NCBI GenBank assembly: GCA_000729835.1
Contig: JFHB01000002.1
Span: 248,001-312,000 of the forward strand
Reading direction: 5' to 3'
From: Atkinsonella hypoxylon
Taxonomy: Eukaryota; Ascomycota; Sordariomycetes; Hypocreales; Clavicipitaceae
Length of the DNA: 64,000 nucleotides
The notes under the pieces were generated by a model. The model was not told the origin of the DNA and did not search any database. It was given only the letters and a program-made list of their open reading frames with translations. This document shows, one piece after another, positions 23,422-35,475 of the stretch (position 1 is the first letter of the stretch; each line of letters starts with the position of its first letter). A program made the position numbers and the translations under genes.

Positions 23422-23998
23422 GGCGCCAGCGGCCAGCTCGAACCTTGCGACGCTACAGTTGTATGGGGAGCATCAGAACACGCACTGAATACGGGAACGT
23501 TAAGCTCTCACGTACGATTGTGCACAATGATTGCAGTCGAGAGCGGATGGGTTGGGACCATGTTACGCAGATAAAGTGGTTGTCGCGTGAGATAAAGTCC
23601 GGTTCGTTACCAGGTGACGCTAACACAGTGCAGGCATTCACATGGTGCAGAAGTTACACGGTGTACATCATGTGGGCATTAGGTGCCATCGCTAGACCTT
23701 CGTTAGATTACAAGACAGCTAAAATCAATCCATGTAGATCATTTTTCGTTCATCTATCTAGTCTGTTACAGGTAATTTACAGAAATTGCAATATAATATT
23801 CTACTGGATCTAATAATTTATTTCTTTATATACCATCTTTATATTTTGTGTAATGAGGTATATAGTATAGTTGTTACGTGCTAGAATCATCCGAGTTTTA
23901 CTAAACCATTCATCTATTCGTTCTGTTAGAAAGACCTCAGACTGTCATGGCTGGTGAACAAACCTGATAGGGGCATCTACATTATCAGTATGAGCACT
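23422..23998. other. Intergenic between VPS39 and the phosphate permease
   Basis: 577 bp holding the VPS39 promoter and the 3' flank of the permease gene. The part at about 23740-23880 is strongly AT-rich, fitting a 3' untranslated or terminator region. No gene seen. Confidence 0.5.
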
Positions 23999-26784
23999 CT
24001 AATCTAACCCAGCAACCTGCATAATGCCATATCCGAGACTAATGACGACAATGAGAGTAAGTATACTGCTGGGGATACCTCGACTGATGAAATGTTTGAC
24101 CCCAAGATATCGCTGGCCAGCAGCGTCCTCCTTCATAATGGCAGCTGACTCTTTGTTAGCAGGTACCCAGAGAAGCAAATTCCACAGTATTGAGATAACT
24201 TACTCATATTGGGGAAGCCGCTTGTAGGAAGACCCATGGCAGCACTGCACATTAATACGCCACCCATGACTAGAAGATTTGGATGTGGCTGGTCCATCGA
24301 CATGCCAACATCAAAGACAAGAGGTAGGAAGATTAGGGCAGCGACCGTGTGGCTGATGAAAGTCGCGATAACCAGGATGAGGGTCGAGAATACGACCAAC
24401 TCAACGTACAAACTCATGCCCTCAACGTTCTTGGATACCATCTCTGCGACTTCATGAAGAAGACCTGATGATCGGACGGCTTTGCCAAGAGAAAGCCCTC
24501 CAGCAGCAAGAATAATGATGGTCCACGGGAAGTTGTTAAAATCTTCCTTGGTCAATATTCCAATGCCGAAGAATAGGACGATGGGTATGATTGCAATCAC
24601 ACCCATATCTCCAAAGATGTAATCCATTTGGTGGCTGGCACACCACAGCCCAATGGTAACGATTGTCACGATGGCCACAAACCATTGCACACCAGTGAAC
24701 CGCTCCTTGAGGGGGCGTATTGGTACGATGACTGTCCCTTTCCCAGGCTGAAACGTAACGAGCAGGAGCATCCAAATCAGGACGATGGAAACAGTTCCAA
24801 CGGGAATGACAATGAAGAACCACTGCAGCCATGTTGGCTCTGGTTTCATGATTCCCATGGCCACCACATTCTGAGGAGAGGCGATTGGCGAAAGCATACC
24901 GCCAATATTGGAGGCTAGAGCGATGCCGATGATGACTGCTTTTGACATATTAGAGTCGGAGGGTAGAGTGCGAAGCATAGGCTGTTATCAAATTAGCCAA
25001 ATCAGAACTGAGTAGTTGCATCAGGATGGTGAACGTACCTCAATAATGGAATAGCATAAGACAGGGGCAGCAACATTGCTGATCAACATGGAAGCAAATG
25101 CCGCGACAAACATATTTGCTATGAGCACGGTCCGTGGCTGCGTACCGGCCTTGCTAAGGATAAAGGTCGCAAGACGTTTATCGATTTTGCATTTGGAAAG
25201 TGCCGCTGCTAGGGTAAAACCACCGAGCAACAGCATGATGACAGGACTCCACATAGCCGCGAAGATAGCATTCGTGGCTGCTTTGGCGTTGAGACGCTTG
25301 CGCTTAGGGCTGTCCTCATCGCAGACTACTTGTAGAACCACGGATAGGAAGGGAATCAGAAGCGATGTCACGAATAGCGGAATAGTCTTCATGAGTCTGT
25401 TAGCAATTAACTGAGAAGTGGACTTGAAGCAAGAACCCATACCTCTGTTGCCCACAGCAAGCTGACAAAGACCAGAAGCGCCAGACAATTCTGCTCTTCA
25501 GGTTTATTCATGATTGGGATAACAAGAAGCGCACAGAAAACAGCTACAGAAGCCAGAAGTGTTAGCATAGAAGTGCCAGCAACCCAGATAGGTACTGACA
25601 GTCGCCCTAAGGGGGTCTTGAATTTCTTTGTCGCTAAAATATCGTCGTCGCCTTGCAGTCTTTTCGGCATGGCAGTCTGGCTCGGTCCGAGGAACGATTG
25701 ACCAAAGCGAGCAGCCTCCGCACGTCGCTCAATGCCAATGAGATCTCTCCATACAGTGTTGCGCTCCCAAACGACGTGTTCCCTGAGATGCGATCGCAAG
25801 TCTCTCTTCGCGATCTCTCGGTCGCCTCCTGTCACAACATCTGTATAGGCATTTTCCATCTTTTCAATGTTCTCCTCGATGACCTTCTTCGTCTCATCTT
25901 TGAAAGGGTAAGCTGTATCGACGTGAGCTTTAATGTAAGGGCCTTTGAGCTTCTTGTCCAATATCTTGTCGAACTTTTTCAAGACCTTGCTGAAACCAGT
26001 TTTGTTCAGCTGGGCATAAGACTTCAGTTCGCAAAGCTGGACATAGAGGCTGATGATGCGTTTCTTCAGCATAATACCAGAAGAGAAGAGCGCAGAGGAG
26101 AACATAACAGACTGATCACCATAGTCATCGTATGTACTATGCCGGCGGACAGAGCGGCCAAATTCAGATCCGGCGGCCAAGTCGGCCATGTGCTGCCCTA
26201 CGCTAGCCGCAGTTCGTCTCCGGCCCCCATTACTCCGAGATTTGCTCAGGCCAGTCGTCTCGTCGTCATCACTGGCGCTATCCTCAATATCGTCTTCCGA
26301 ACCAGGGCCAATAGAGCTGGCTGGTTGTATAGGCACACGATGGGCGTCACCCGTTGACATCCGCCGTAGGTCAGGACTGTCTAGCGATGCTTGTTCTCCA
26401 ATATCACGAACAAGTTGGTTGACTTCTTCCAGGAGTTCTCCTTCTTTTGCGACATAGAAGGAGGATATTTTCTCTAATTCCACGCCGAGCGCCTTGCTGA
26501 ACACTTCTGTGGGGTCCTCGCTGGAGATGAGCGGTCGAGACTCCGAATCGCCGGCCCGCGCCTGATGTGCATTTTTTTCGAGTTGGTAGATACTAAGTTG
26601 GGCAAACCATGTCAGCAAAACGAGTTAGCAAAGTGGAGTAGCTTGTCTTGCGTGATATTCAGCATTCAGAAGACAGCTCGGAACTTGTGCATGGTACATA
26701 CAGCTTTTTCAGATTGCTGTAGGCAATATAGTGGCTGCTCCAATCGGGAACAGCATTAAACTGAATGCTATGAGAGAACTTCAT
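23999..26784 (-). CDS. SPX-domain low-affinity phosphate permease (PHO87/PHO90/PHO91 group)
   Basis: Five exons on the minus strand: 26784-26702, 26592-25443, 25386-25039, 24981-24204 and 24150-23999, giving 836 residues. The N-terminus MKFSHSIQFNAVPDWSSHYI is the canonical SPX start, continued across intron 1 as NLKKLIYQLEK. The SPX helix with NKTGFSKVLKKFDK holds the lysines that bind inositol pyrophosphates. A membrane domain of about 12 helices follows from about residue 400 (DASS/CitMHS-type anion permease: TIPLFVTSLLIPFLSVVLQV, ASNIGGMLSPIASPQNVVAM, GLPTSGFPNM). Family members move phosphate; Pho87/Pho90 sit at the plasma membrane and Pho91 at the vacuole, and I cannot separate these by eye. 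The last exon (VKHFISRGIPSSILTLIVVI) matches the usual family end. Confidence 0.93.
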
Positions 26785-28366
26785 CTCGTCCTGGGACACG
26801 AGCCAGTCGCGCTTACGCTTTCTCTTCTCCCGTCGTCTACTCTCAACGTCGGCGGCGTCTTTGCGGGCTTGTATATGTCCGTAGTCCACGAGCTCCAAGG
26901 TATCGCTTCCACTATCCTGTTGCAGAATGACGAGGCTGTCCGAGTCAGTGTAAGCGGTCCCTCCTCCTTCGCGATGGCTGGGCGAGAGGGAAGATATGTC
27001 GTTGTTCTGGGTAGCAATGCCAGTGCCAGGAACAGAGGAGGGATTATCGACTATTGAAAAGGGTGGAATCGTGGGAGCCGGGAGCTGTCACCGCATGGAG
27101 GGTCTGTACGGATTGTCCCTGACGTGTGGTCAAAGGGACGGCGTCTGAGAAGAGCAACAGGAGTTGTCTTACGAGACCGGCGTGGGCCGTAGCAAGCGAT
27201 CGTGGTCGCGCGACAGCCACAGGAACAGAGCTAGTTCATGTACAGCACCCACAGCAATGCAAATATTATGATATTATGGGCCAGCGAGGATTGCGGTACG
27301 GTCTGGCGGCCCATTCTTTATGGCTTGAGGGCTTTCACATCCGACGGTGTCGTGGCCCGTGGGACTATGTGTGCTAGGTGCTGGTAGTGCTGGTAGTCCA
27401 CATGTCAAGATGGGGTTTGGCGAAGCCAAGCTAGCCAATGTGGATAAAGCTTTTAGGCATGTGTGGGGGTTCGTGCTTGCCAAATGGATAAACGTTCCTT
27501 CCACTTGGGCCAGGCAAAGCCACACACCGTCCATGACCATGACATGACACTCCATATTCGAGGTCATCTGCTTGCCATGTCAACCGGCTTCCACGACCTC
27601 CATAAGTTAAGAACGGCGAAAGCAATTAAAAAACCTGTATTTCTTTTTTATCTCCTGGAATTGATAGACGTTGCATCGAACTCGCTCAGCTCATACTCGG
27701 CAGAGACGCGAAATCACGGTGTGTCACGCGTAGTTAAGATCCCTCTGCAATAAGCTCAAGCTACGTGTTGAGAGCCACATGATACTCATTAAATCGAGGA
27801 TAAGCCCGAAGAGTAGTACTGATTGCAAGCTTCAGATGCAGCTTGATCATCACATTCTCGAAGCATGGAGCATCTGCAAGTATATGCATGAGACCTGTTT
27901 CAACAACACATCCGTACCACAACTAGCCGGCTGACCACTTGGAAATGCGCGAACTTGTTCAAAATATAGTTATCTCTTAGAACAGATGACCACACGATGC
28001 CATATATAAATAGCACCACTTCTCCCCCTTGCCGGCCATCTCGCCGAAGCGGCTACGACATGCGTGCAATGCCTGGAACTGGAAATGCTGGGTCATCCCG
28101 ACGTGTCGTATGCTTCCTGCACATTCCAGAGCGGCGTTGGGACTTGAAACATCGTCGATGGAACTGCGATACTGAGGCGGGAAAGTGTTTATAGATGTTA
28201 CTCATCCTCTGCTGCAGCTTCTCTTGGCTTAAGCATTTGGGGCAGCTCATTGCTTCTGTACAACACTTCTCCACACCATTTCTTCCTAACGGCCCTTGTT
28301 AACAATCTTTGCGTCCTCTCTCACAAGTATGGCTCCCGCTTTAGGACAGTAGGTAATCTAAGGTTG

Positions 28367-28606
28367 ATGGGAATTACTGTTGCATTACTGTTGCCCCTCT
28401 TGCTCCACGCTCTTTATCCGAATCCAAGCATTCAGCATCTATCTGTTAAGAGGGCCATGAGAGTCAAGTGCGAAACCGTGCCCCATGCCCTCGCCATTGT
28501 TCATGACGGTAATTTAATCCGCATTTCTGATTGCAGAGAGCAGATGTGTGGTTTTTATGACTTTACCGCCAAAAGAAAGACAATTTGCAGCATAGGCACC
28601 AGGTAA
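28367..28606 (+). CDS. Candidate small secreted Cys-containing protein (weak)
   Basis: A 79-residue frame from the ATG at 28367 begins MGITVALLLPLLLHALYPNP, which resembles a signal peptide, and has four cysteines in the remaining 55 residues (KCET, SDCRE, QMCGF, TICSI). A TATA box lies about 350 bp upstream. A GTAAAT donor-like site overlaps the last codons, so the frame could continue into another exon. No family is recognised and the frame could be chance. It would be of interest only if expressed. Confidence 0.2.
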   Translation: MGITVALLLPLLLHALYPNPSIQHLSVKRAMRVKCETVPHALAIVHDGNLIRISDCREQMCGFYDFTAKRKTICSIGTR

Positions 28607-30229
28607 ATTACACCAGCTTGAACATCAGCTGTGGCAGCCTTCTCAACGCCCTGCTTCTGAGCGCTGAACATGGACGTCGCGAGTCTGGCCTCGAGGCAAA
28701 GTCTAGATCCAAAAACTTGGACAACAGAGATGTATGATAGCGGTTCCTGGACAATCGAGGAAACCGCGGCAACGAGTTGGTCATTCGACTAAGTGGCGGC
28801 GCTTATGTCCTTGGCGCTCTGCGCACTGCATGGCACGTCACTGAGGCTATCAAGCACTTGACTGAACAAAATGCCCAGTCGAGGGGAAGGTCACCCAGCA
28901 ACGCAGCGCAGAGAGCGGCAAATGGTAGCAGAAAGATATCAATCCATGCGGGATTCGCGCAGAATAGGGATTGGAAATATGTGAAGAGACTTGAGCGAAA
29001 AGGCGTTAGTCACAACTACTCACGAGCGCCAAGTCGCCACCTTTGTTATAGTTGCGATGTCTCCTCGAAATTGGAAGCTCGTCGATGTTTCTAACGTTCA
29101 TTGCTCTGAGCAGGTTTTGCATCGACCGTGCCGGCCACGTTATTTGCTTCCGCAGTTGTTGAGTTCGGTAACGAAGTCATCACAGGCCGAGCGGATTTAA
29201 CTTGCCAGACACCTGTACCAAACCCGTATCCTTATCAAAAAGGTCACTTATTCCCGATCCATAGCTATGAATGCAACATGGAAAATTGTAGCAGCAAGGA
29301 TGTGCACATGGAGGTGGACAGTAGACCGTGATATCCCAGTCCGAGCAAAGACTCGACTGTCTGGATGTCACGAAACGCGATTTGCTCCAAGAACAAGGGA
29401 ATGATGTCAAACTGTGCTCATCCTGATGCTTCGACCCTGGGTACTTGATTATTGTAGCTTTTGGAACCGACAGCTTGTTGCCCGGCGTAACAAGATGCAC
29501 GAGTCAGGGGCTGTACTCCAGAGTAGCGCGCGCAATTAGGGCACGCTAGGATATCACCCCGTTCTTTATATGGGGAGTCCGCACCCTCTCTTTTGGATAA
29601 CAGATTTTATCTCTTTAGTTAGCTGTCTATGCACTGCTACATTCGTCGCTATCGATTGATTCCTTTAGAGCACATTACGTGTGAGAGCTGTATATGGTAT
29701 GCTAGAACAACATGATGAAATCAAAGCCTTGGATCAGATACATTTTCTGTTACAAACAATCGACATAGACCTTGACTCCCCTGACCCTTTTGAGTGTGGT
29801 AGGGCGCCAAGCTAGCTATAAAGGTACTTTAACCTAAGCTGAGCTCCCAATGACCAAAGTAACTAGTCATCATGACCTCGGTGTCTCGGGTAGTCAAAAC
29901 GCATGTGTCTACCACTTGAATGAAGGATCCCAAAGCCAGCCAATGCGCTTTTCAAGGCCCGCCGCGTAGTTTGACCGCCCCAAGCAGATGTTCCGAAGTA
30001 CCATTCACATTGCAATGGACATCAAGGAAGAAATTGACAAATAGAGCGCCAAAGTAGAAAAACTCGGCGAAAAACGTTTCTCGATACCGCTGTCAGCAGT
30101 GTGGCCGGAGTACGTAATGGAAGGTGCCCCTTCTGCCAGGCAGGTCCGTGCCTGCCTATCACCGGCATCTAGCCCCTCCACATAAAATTCTTGCCCTTAA
30201 TCCGCCAGCCAACCAGACGGGTCAGCAGG

Positions 30230-30238
30230 ATCTGATAA
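30230..30238 (+). promoter_or_regulatory. ATCTGATAA, SreA/URBS1-type iron GATA site
   Basis: A perfect match to ATCWGATAA, the extended GATA motif bound by fungal iron-responsive repressors of the SreA/URBS1 class. It lies about 780 bp upstream of the FAD oxidoreductase start. Function is inferred from motif and place. Confidence 0.5.
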
Positions 30239-31013
30239 GCCTGACACGCGAGACGACCGGGGACATTGAACCGGCAACTACCTCGTTCTACCATCCGGCT
30301 CCGGCTCCGCTCGTAATATGTTCCTCGAAAGGTGATATGCGTATGAGAGGGGACATGAATTGTCCACCGCCTGGACTCGAAGCACGAGCATAATTGCTCG
30401 GGTTTGCGCCTTGCGCGAGAGTTATTGTCAATGTTCCGTGTATGCAAAGACTAATTAATGGTGAAAGAACGATTGCCTCTGTCAATAGGTAGAGCGCTTG
30501 GCAATTGGTAAGGGCGTTTCGCCGTTTCTGTCCCAGACAGCTTATCTTCGCGGCCCGTTATCAATCAGATCTCCGCGGTCGCCCACGAAAAACCGGAGGA
30601 AAAACATCCATGTCACCAACACCTGCATTGTGCGTACGTGCCGGTCGGACACAAAAACGTGTGTGCCATCTTCATGTTCCCCGACCAATGCTGTCCCTAG
30701 ATTTGGCCTTTTCCCCTTTTGCCTTTGCCATCCATGCAGGTCAACAGCAGCTCCAACTTTGACTTGGCATCGCACCCCAAGCTCTTTATATTCCCCCAAC
30801 ATACTTTATATGAACTAATCCGCTCAGTCCCGACCTGTGTCTCCACATGTGGACCAAGGAAGGTGTCTTCAACTTGCACACTTCCTCCTTTCAACATCAT
30901 CAGACTGCGTTTCGGGGACGTCCTACGCTACCTATTCTCTTCCATTGCAGAGCACCCTAGATATACTCGGACATCTGTCGCTGCCTTCGCACCTTCTCTT
31001 CGCCATATGTGGG

Positions 31014-32486
31014 ATGGGCTCCGTATTACCCAATCCAGTGGGCATTCCCACCATCAGAGTTTTCATTGCCGGAGGCTCTTATGCTGGCTTGTCGACAGCC
31101 GTAAACCTGCTTGATCTGGGCCAAGGCCTGACACCACGCATGTCTCAGAAGAAATATGAGCATCACCCCGATTTACCCCAAGTCAACTGGGAAATCACTA
31201 TTGTTGATGAGAGGGACGGATTTTGTAAGACCCAGCCCAGAGAAAGCGACGATAAGAACATGAAACCATGAAAGTGACCATGTCTAACGACTTGCCCTAG
31301 ACCACTTGATTGGCTCGCCTCTTGCTCTGGCAGACATGGAGTACGCCAAGAAGACGTGGATTAAATTCCAGGACCTGCCAGGTTTGAATAGCCCACTGAT
31401 CAAGTTTGTCCACGGCTCCGTCAGCAGCGTGGACTGCGAAGCCAAAATCGCCACCATTATTGAAAATACCACCAAATTGGCAATCACCTACGAGTATGAC
31501 TACTTTGTCGCTGCCACAGGTCTCCGACGAGTTTGGCCCGTAGTTCCTCAGTCCCTGACTAGGAAGCAATACATCCTCGAGACTGAGGAGCACATCCACG
31601 CCGTTACCAATGCCCAGCACGGTGTTGTCGTCGTGGGTGGTGGTGCCGTTGGCATCGAAATGGCGGCTGAGCTCAAAATGATGAAGCCCAATGTCAAAGT
31701 CACGCTCGTTCACTCCCGAGATAAGCTTCTGTCATCAGAGGATCTCTCTGACGAATGCAAGGACAAGTCACTCGAGTTGCTAAGAGAGAGCGGTGTTGAT
31801 ATGCTTATGAGCCATAGACTGGCTTCTACCAAAAAAGTCAAGACAACCGACGGATCTACCAAGTACGAGCTTGAGTTTACCAACGGAGTCAAATTTCTCG
31901 CGAGTGTAGTCATCATGGCTGTGTCAAAGAGCAAGTCTACCGCAACTTACCTACCTGCGTCAGCCTTGGATGGGGAAGGCTATATTCATATCCGCCCCAA
32001 GTTCGCATCTCCCTTGTCCTATTTGTCACTGTATATCACTCAGTAACTGACAGTTGTGCAGCGCCATGTTCTCACCCGGAACCCCTAAGGCCGAGTATCA
32101 CTTTTGCGCAGGTGACCTGGCGAAATGGTCAGGCATCAAACGCTGCGGCTGGGCCATGCACAGCGGTCACTTTGTTGCTAAAAATGTCCACAAGCTCGTT
32201 CTGCAAAGATACACCAGCCAGCAACCCAAATTTATGGAATTCGACGAGGTCGATCCCATGATCGGCTTGGCCATCGGCAATAAAGCTGTGGCATCAGGAC
32301 CAGAGGGCACAGTTTTCGGTGAAGATATATTGAAGGCGTACTTCAGAAATGATCTTGGCTTTACCAGTGAGTCTCCGTACTTTATCCTCGGAATCTTCAC
32401 CATCGTGCTTATATACTGACTTGAGCCTAGTTTGCTGGGATTGGATGGGTCTTGCTGGACGAAAGAAGGAGGAGCCTGTTGCTTAA
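31014..32486 (+). CDS. FAD-dependent NAD(P)H oxidoreductase, AMID/AIF-like
   Basis: Four exons: 31014-31224, 31301-32000, 32062-32366 and 32431-32486, giving 423 residues. The FAD-binding fold opens with RVFIAGGSYAGLSTAVNLLD near the N-terminus (GGSYAG replaces the classical GxGxxG, as in AMID/AIF-like enzymes). The NAD(P)H fold has VVVVGGGAVGIEMAAEL (about residue 180). FAATG-like motif VAATGLRR and the FAD-pyrophosphate motif FCAGDLAKW are present. No redox Cys pair of the thioredoxin-reductase type is seen. The third junction uses a weak donor (gttcgc at 32001) chosen because it restores the frame; this is the least sure join. No signal peptide. The gene is convergent with the siderophore transporter, 384 bp apart, in a siderophore block, so a role in iron or siderophore handling is possible but not shown by the sequence. 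Confidence 0.88.
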
Positions 32487-32869
32487 GAATTGAACCTGTT
32501 CTAACCATGGGTATTTGTATTCGGAACTATAGACAAATGGCGTTGGTGGTATGTTCTTGACTCAAGTTTGCTTTATGTTTGCTTTACATCGATGAGTCTA
32601 CAAAATAGAACGGGCGAGAATCCTCATCTGGTTTGACCCCAACTGCATCCACCTCGTGCGTCATACGTGACTTGAATCAGACCTGCCTGCAGGTGGGAGA
32701 AGATAGCAATTGGACAAGTACAAAAGAGGCAAGTGAGGAAGAATGGCTTCTGTTGTGCGACAACGCCTGAAAAGTAAGGTCCATGAAATCCCACGCACTA
32801 ATAGCGGTCCAGTCATTGATCCATGACTCATTTGCACCCATGCTGTGTTCAGAGTCAATTTCGAGAGAC
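32487..32869. other. Convergent 3' region between FAD oxidoreductase and siderophore transporter
   Basis: 383 bp between two stop codons with only short frames. It presumably contains the 3' ends of both transcripts. Confidence 0.5.
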
Positions 32870-34771
32870 TCAGACGACATTGCCTCTCACCTGCTTCACG
32901 CTCTTGACATCAATATCACGCCAAAGTCCGACGGCAACAAAAGATAACATCAACACAGTCGTGCCAGCTACTAGCATGGCTTCCTGACCATCTGCATACG
33001 CCTTTTGAATCGCAATTCGAGTTGGGCTACCGATTGGGTACGACAGCTGCACATCCAGTTGCCCATAGATTTCCGTGAAGTTCTTCATCGCAGACTCAGG
33101 CAGATAATCTTTCAGCCCCTGCTGAAAAACTGCTTGCCAAATGGTGGCCGACGCTGTCTCACCGATGGCGGCTCCGATGGCCGAGAACAGAGAGTCTACC
33201 GCTAAGACGACAGCAATGTATTGGTGAGATGCAGCGGCCATGGCAGCCGTCTGCTGCGTGATGACAAGTGTCCCGCCCGCGCTAGCGATGAGAACCTGGC
33301 AGAAGACAATATAGCTAATGTGAGAGTCCGGTTGCAGGGCAAACATCATTAGTCCTACACCAAGAACAACCACGGGCACGCCGAAGAAGAGCGAGAGGCG
33401 CTTATATCGTCCCTTTCTGCGAATCAACACGCCGGCGAATGTGGCGGAAAAGCAGGAGCCGACGCTGTATATACTACCGATGTAGCTGGCTTGCGCGATG
33501 GAGAGCCCATTGACGACTTGCAGGAAGGATCTGAAGTACGAAGTCCAGATGTAGAAGCTGATGAAGGATATAGTGGCGAGCGCACATGCTCCGATGACAG
33601 TACGATCCGTAAGAAGTGCGTATGGGAGAAATTTCACAGGAGCGAAACATCTTTCCCAGACAGCAAATGCAACGAGGAGCAGAACGCCGGTGACCAGGGA
33701 GAGAATGATCAGTGAGGAGCGCCAGCCCTCTGCTTGACGGGTATATATGTTGAACGGCAACAAGAACAGAGCAAGACCAGCAGAGATTAGCAAAAGACCA
33801 ACCATGTCGAATTCTCGAGCATAGTGAACGAGAGATTGCCAGACCGTGCGGCTGTTCTTGGATGAGACGACCAGACCTTGCCTCTTGGCCTTGTGGTAGG
33901 TCTGCATAAAGAGTATGTAGAGAGGCAAGGTTATGCAGGGCGTGATGACCGCAAATATGCCGAAGCCCCAGCGAAACCCGGGACCTTGGAGGATGGTCTG
34001 CGCAAGAGGGCCCGATATCCAGGTTGTGATGATGTATGGCGACGTGGTGAATGCAAACATGAGACCCCGATTTCGCAGAGACGATGTGTCTGCCACGAAA
34101 ATACTGAGGCAGTATCCTAAGCCTGTGAAGCCCACCCAATAGAAGACCTGAGCGGCAGCATATGTCTCGACGTTTCGGCAGAAGGCCATCATGACCAGGC
34201 CGAGGGTGGTGAGGTGAATGGAGAGAAGGTATCCCAGCGGCCGACCAAATACATCAAGAATCTTGGCAAGCGTGAGATTGAAAACGCCACTGATGATGTT
34301 GCTCGTGATGTTGACCGTCGGGGTCAGTGAGTGCTGCTTAAAGGCCGATGTGACGTATGGTGTCAGGTTCGCCGTCGTAGCCTGTTGTAGAGAGTCGACG
34401 AAGCAGATGATCCAAATCATGACATACGCTGCAATGAGCGCCGCGCGTGTCCACACCGAGGTGATGGCCTCGATCTTCCGCACACCTTCCTGCACGTTGT
34501 CGCTCAAGAGGCCATCGCGTTCGTTGCTGTCCTCGCTACCGTCCTCCTGATCAACCGCAGAGCGAGAATGGAGACTTGGTGCATCACCAGAGTGAATGGC
34601 TGTGCTTGCTGCACCGCAAGCAGACCTGGCGTCTGTCTTCTTGACTACCGCTTCAGCCTGCTGTTGAGGCATATTCGCCGAGTTGCCGTTCTGGCCAGCG
34701 CATGGGTTTCTCAGCCTCTGCCGACGAAAAGACGATGGGCTGGCAGATCGAAGATGGAGAGGAGACGTCAT
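32870..34771 (-). CDS. Siderophore iron transporter, ARN/SIT family of the major facilitator superfamily
   Basis: A single exon of 633 residues from the ATG at 34771; the seven codons upstream begin with TTG. About 95 hydrophilic residues precede a membrane domain that reads as 14 helices. Diagnostic stretches include FVDSLQQATTANLTPYVTSA, AKILDVFGRPLGYLLS, FVADTSSLRNRGLMFAFTTS and the loop FQQGLKDYLPESAMKNFTEI near the end. These match siderophore/iron transporters such as MirB and Arn/Sit1, which import ferri-siderophores with protons at the plasma membrane. The tail VKQVRGNVV is typical. I cannot tell the substrate (fusarinine, triacetylfusarinine, coprogen or other) from sequence alone. 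It shares a 1.7-kb divergent promoter region with sidF that holds a composite CCAAT/GATA element, so repression by iron is likely. Confidence 0.93.
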   Translation of the reverse strand: MTSPLHLRSASPSSFRRQRLRNPCAGQNGNSANMPQQQAEAVVKKTDARSACGAASTAIHSGDAPSLHSRSAVDQEDGSEDSNERDGLLSDNVQEGVRKIEAITSVWTRAALIAAYVMIWIICFVDSLQQATTANLTPYVTSAFKQHSLTPTVNITSNIISGVFNLTLAKILDVFGRPLGYLLSIHLTTLGLVMMAFCRNVETYAAAQVFYWVGFTGLGYCLSIFVADTSSLRNRGLMFAFTTSPYIITTWISGPLAQTILQGPGFRWGFGIFAVITPCITLPLYILFMQTYHKAKRQGLVVSSKNSRTVWQSLVHYAREFDMVGLLLISAGLALFLLPFNIYTRQAEGWRSSLIILSLVTGVLLLVAFAVWERCFAPVKFLPYALLTDRTVIGACALATISFISFYIWTSYFRSFLQVVNGLSIAQASYIGSIYSVGSCFSATFAGVLIRRKGRYKRLSLFFGVPVVVLGVGLMMFALQPDSHISYIVFCQVLIASAGGTLVITQQTAAMAAASHQYIAVVLAVDSLFSAIGAAIGETASATIWQAVFQQGLKDYLPESAMKNFTEIYGQLDVQLSYPIGSPTRIAIQKAYADGQEAMLVAGTTVLMLSFVAVGLWRDIDVKSVKQVRGNVV

Positions 34772-35427
34772 CGGGCCTTGTGAAATGAGCAATAACTAAC
34801 TACCGTGTCACCGGGAGTAGGGTGGGATAAGGAAAAAAAGCAAAAAGACCCCGACGACCTATGTACTGCAATAGCGTAGGCCGATGCAGGTTGGACTTTG
34901 CCAAGTAGATTGGAGTTGGAGCGTAAGTAGACGCTGTGGACGTTGTTGCAGTGATTGGCAATCAATGTCGCCCGAGGAGTAGTGACAGTGACGAAAGTGC
35001 TAAATGCAGGCCTGAGCCATAGATGTGGTGAAATTATGTCACAGGTTCCCGGGACGGTCCGCCTGCACGAGCCGATTCGGATCAAGATGGATACGGGCCT
35101 TCCTCCAGACCTGTTGTCTCCCAGTGACTTGCGGAGAGGGCTCTTCTCGACACGTACTTCTCCTCGGGATCCCAGTGCAATGCGCCTAGGGGCCGCGATT
35201 GGCGCAGGACATGTCTATCCGATGAATAATAAAGACAAAAGACAAGAAGCGTGCTGATGACCAGGGAACAGGGACGCCATACTCCGTGCGGCAGTCCAAC
35301 AGATGGGCCGCAAGCCTACCTCGGGCGAGTGAAAGCGACAGAGATACAATACAGTAGCTGTCCTTTCCCAGCTGGGCCATCTGTCACAAATCAGGCCCAA
35401 TGTACAGTCGTTGTCGTGGCTGATGGA

Positions 35428-35475
35428 CGGAAGCGCGGTCGGAAGCGTGGTCGGAAGCGTGGTCGGAAACGTGGT
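35428..35475. repeat. 12-bp minisatellite CGGAAGCGYGGT, 4 copies
   Basis: Four tandem copies of CGGAAGCGYGGT with single changes. In one frame it would code for Gly-Arg-Lys-Arg repeats, but the frame has no support as a gene. Confidence 0.9.

Larger units (their letters stand above)
26785..31013. other. Gene-poor stretch of 4.2 kb upstream of the siderophore block
   Basis: Between the permease start codon and the FAD oxidoreductase start codon there is no gene with a recognisable product. It includes a good TATA box (TATATAAATAG at 28003-28013) with a weak small-protein candidate downstream, a region of short frames at 28700-29500, and one ATCTGATAA motif at 30230. I saw no terminal repeats, reverse transcriptase or transposase motifs that would show a transposon. 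Confidence 0.5.

Noticed and set aside
23433..23441. Possible tRNA B-box (reverse GGTTCGAG) near the VPS39 start; similar ones at about 12393 and 56527
   Set aside because: No matching A-box, acceptor stem or anticodon arm could be drawn in the expected distance.
26785..31013. Degenerate transposon in the gene-poor region
   Set aside because: No terminal repeats, no recognisable transposase or reverse transcriptase motifs and no clear directional CpA-to-TpA decay visible by eye; cannot be claimed.
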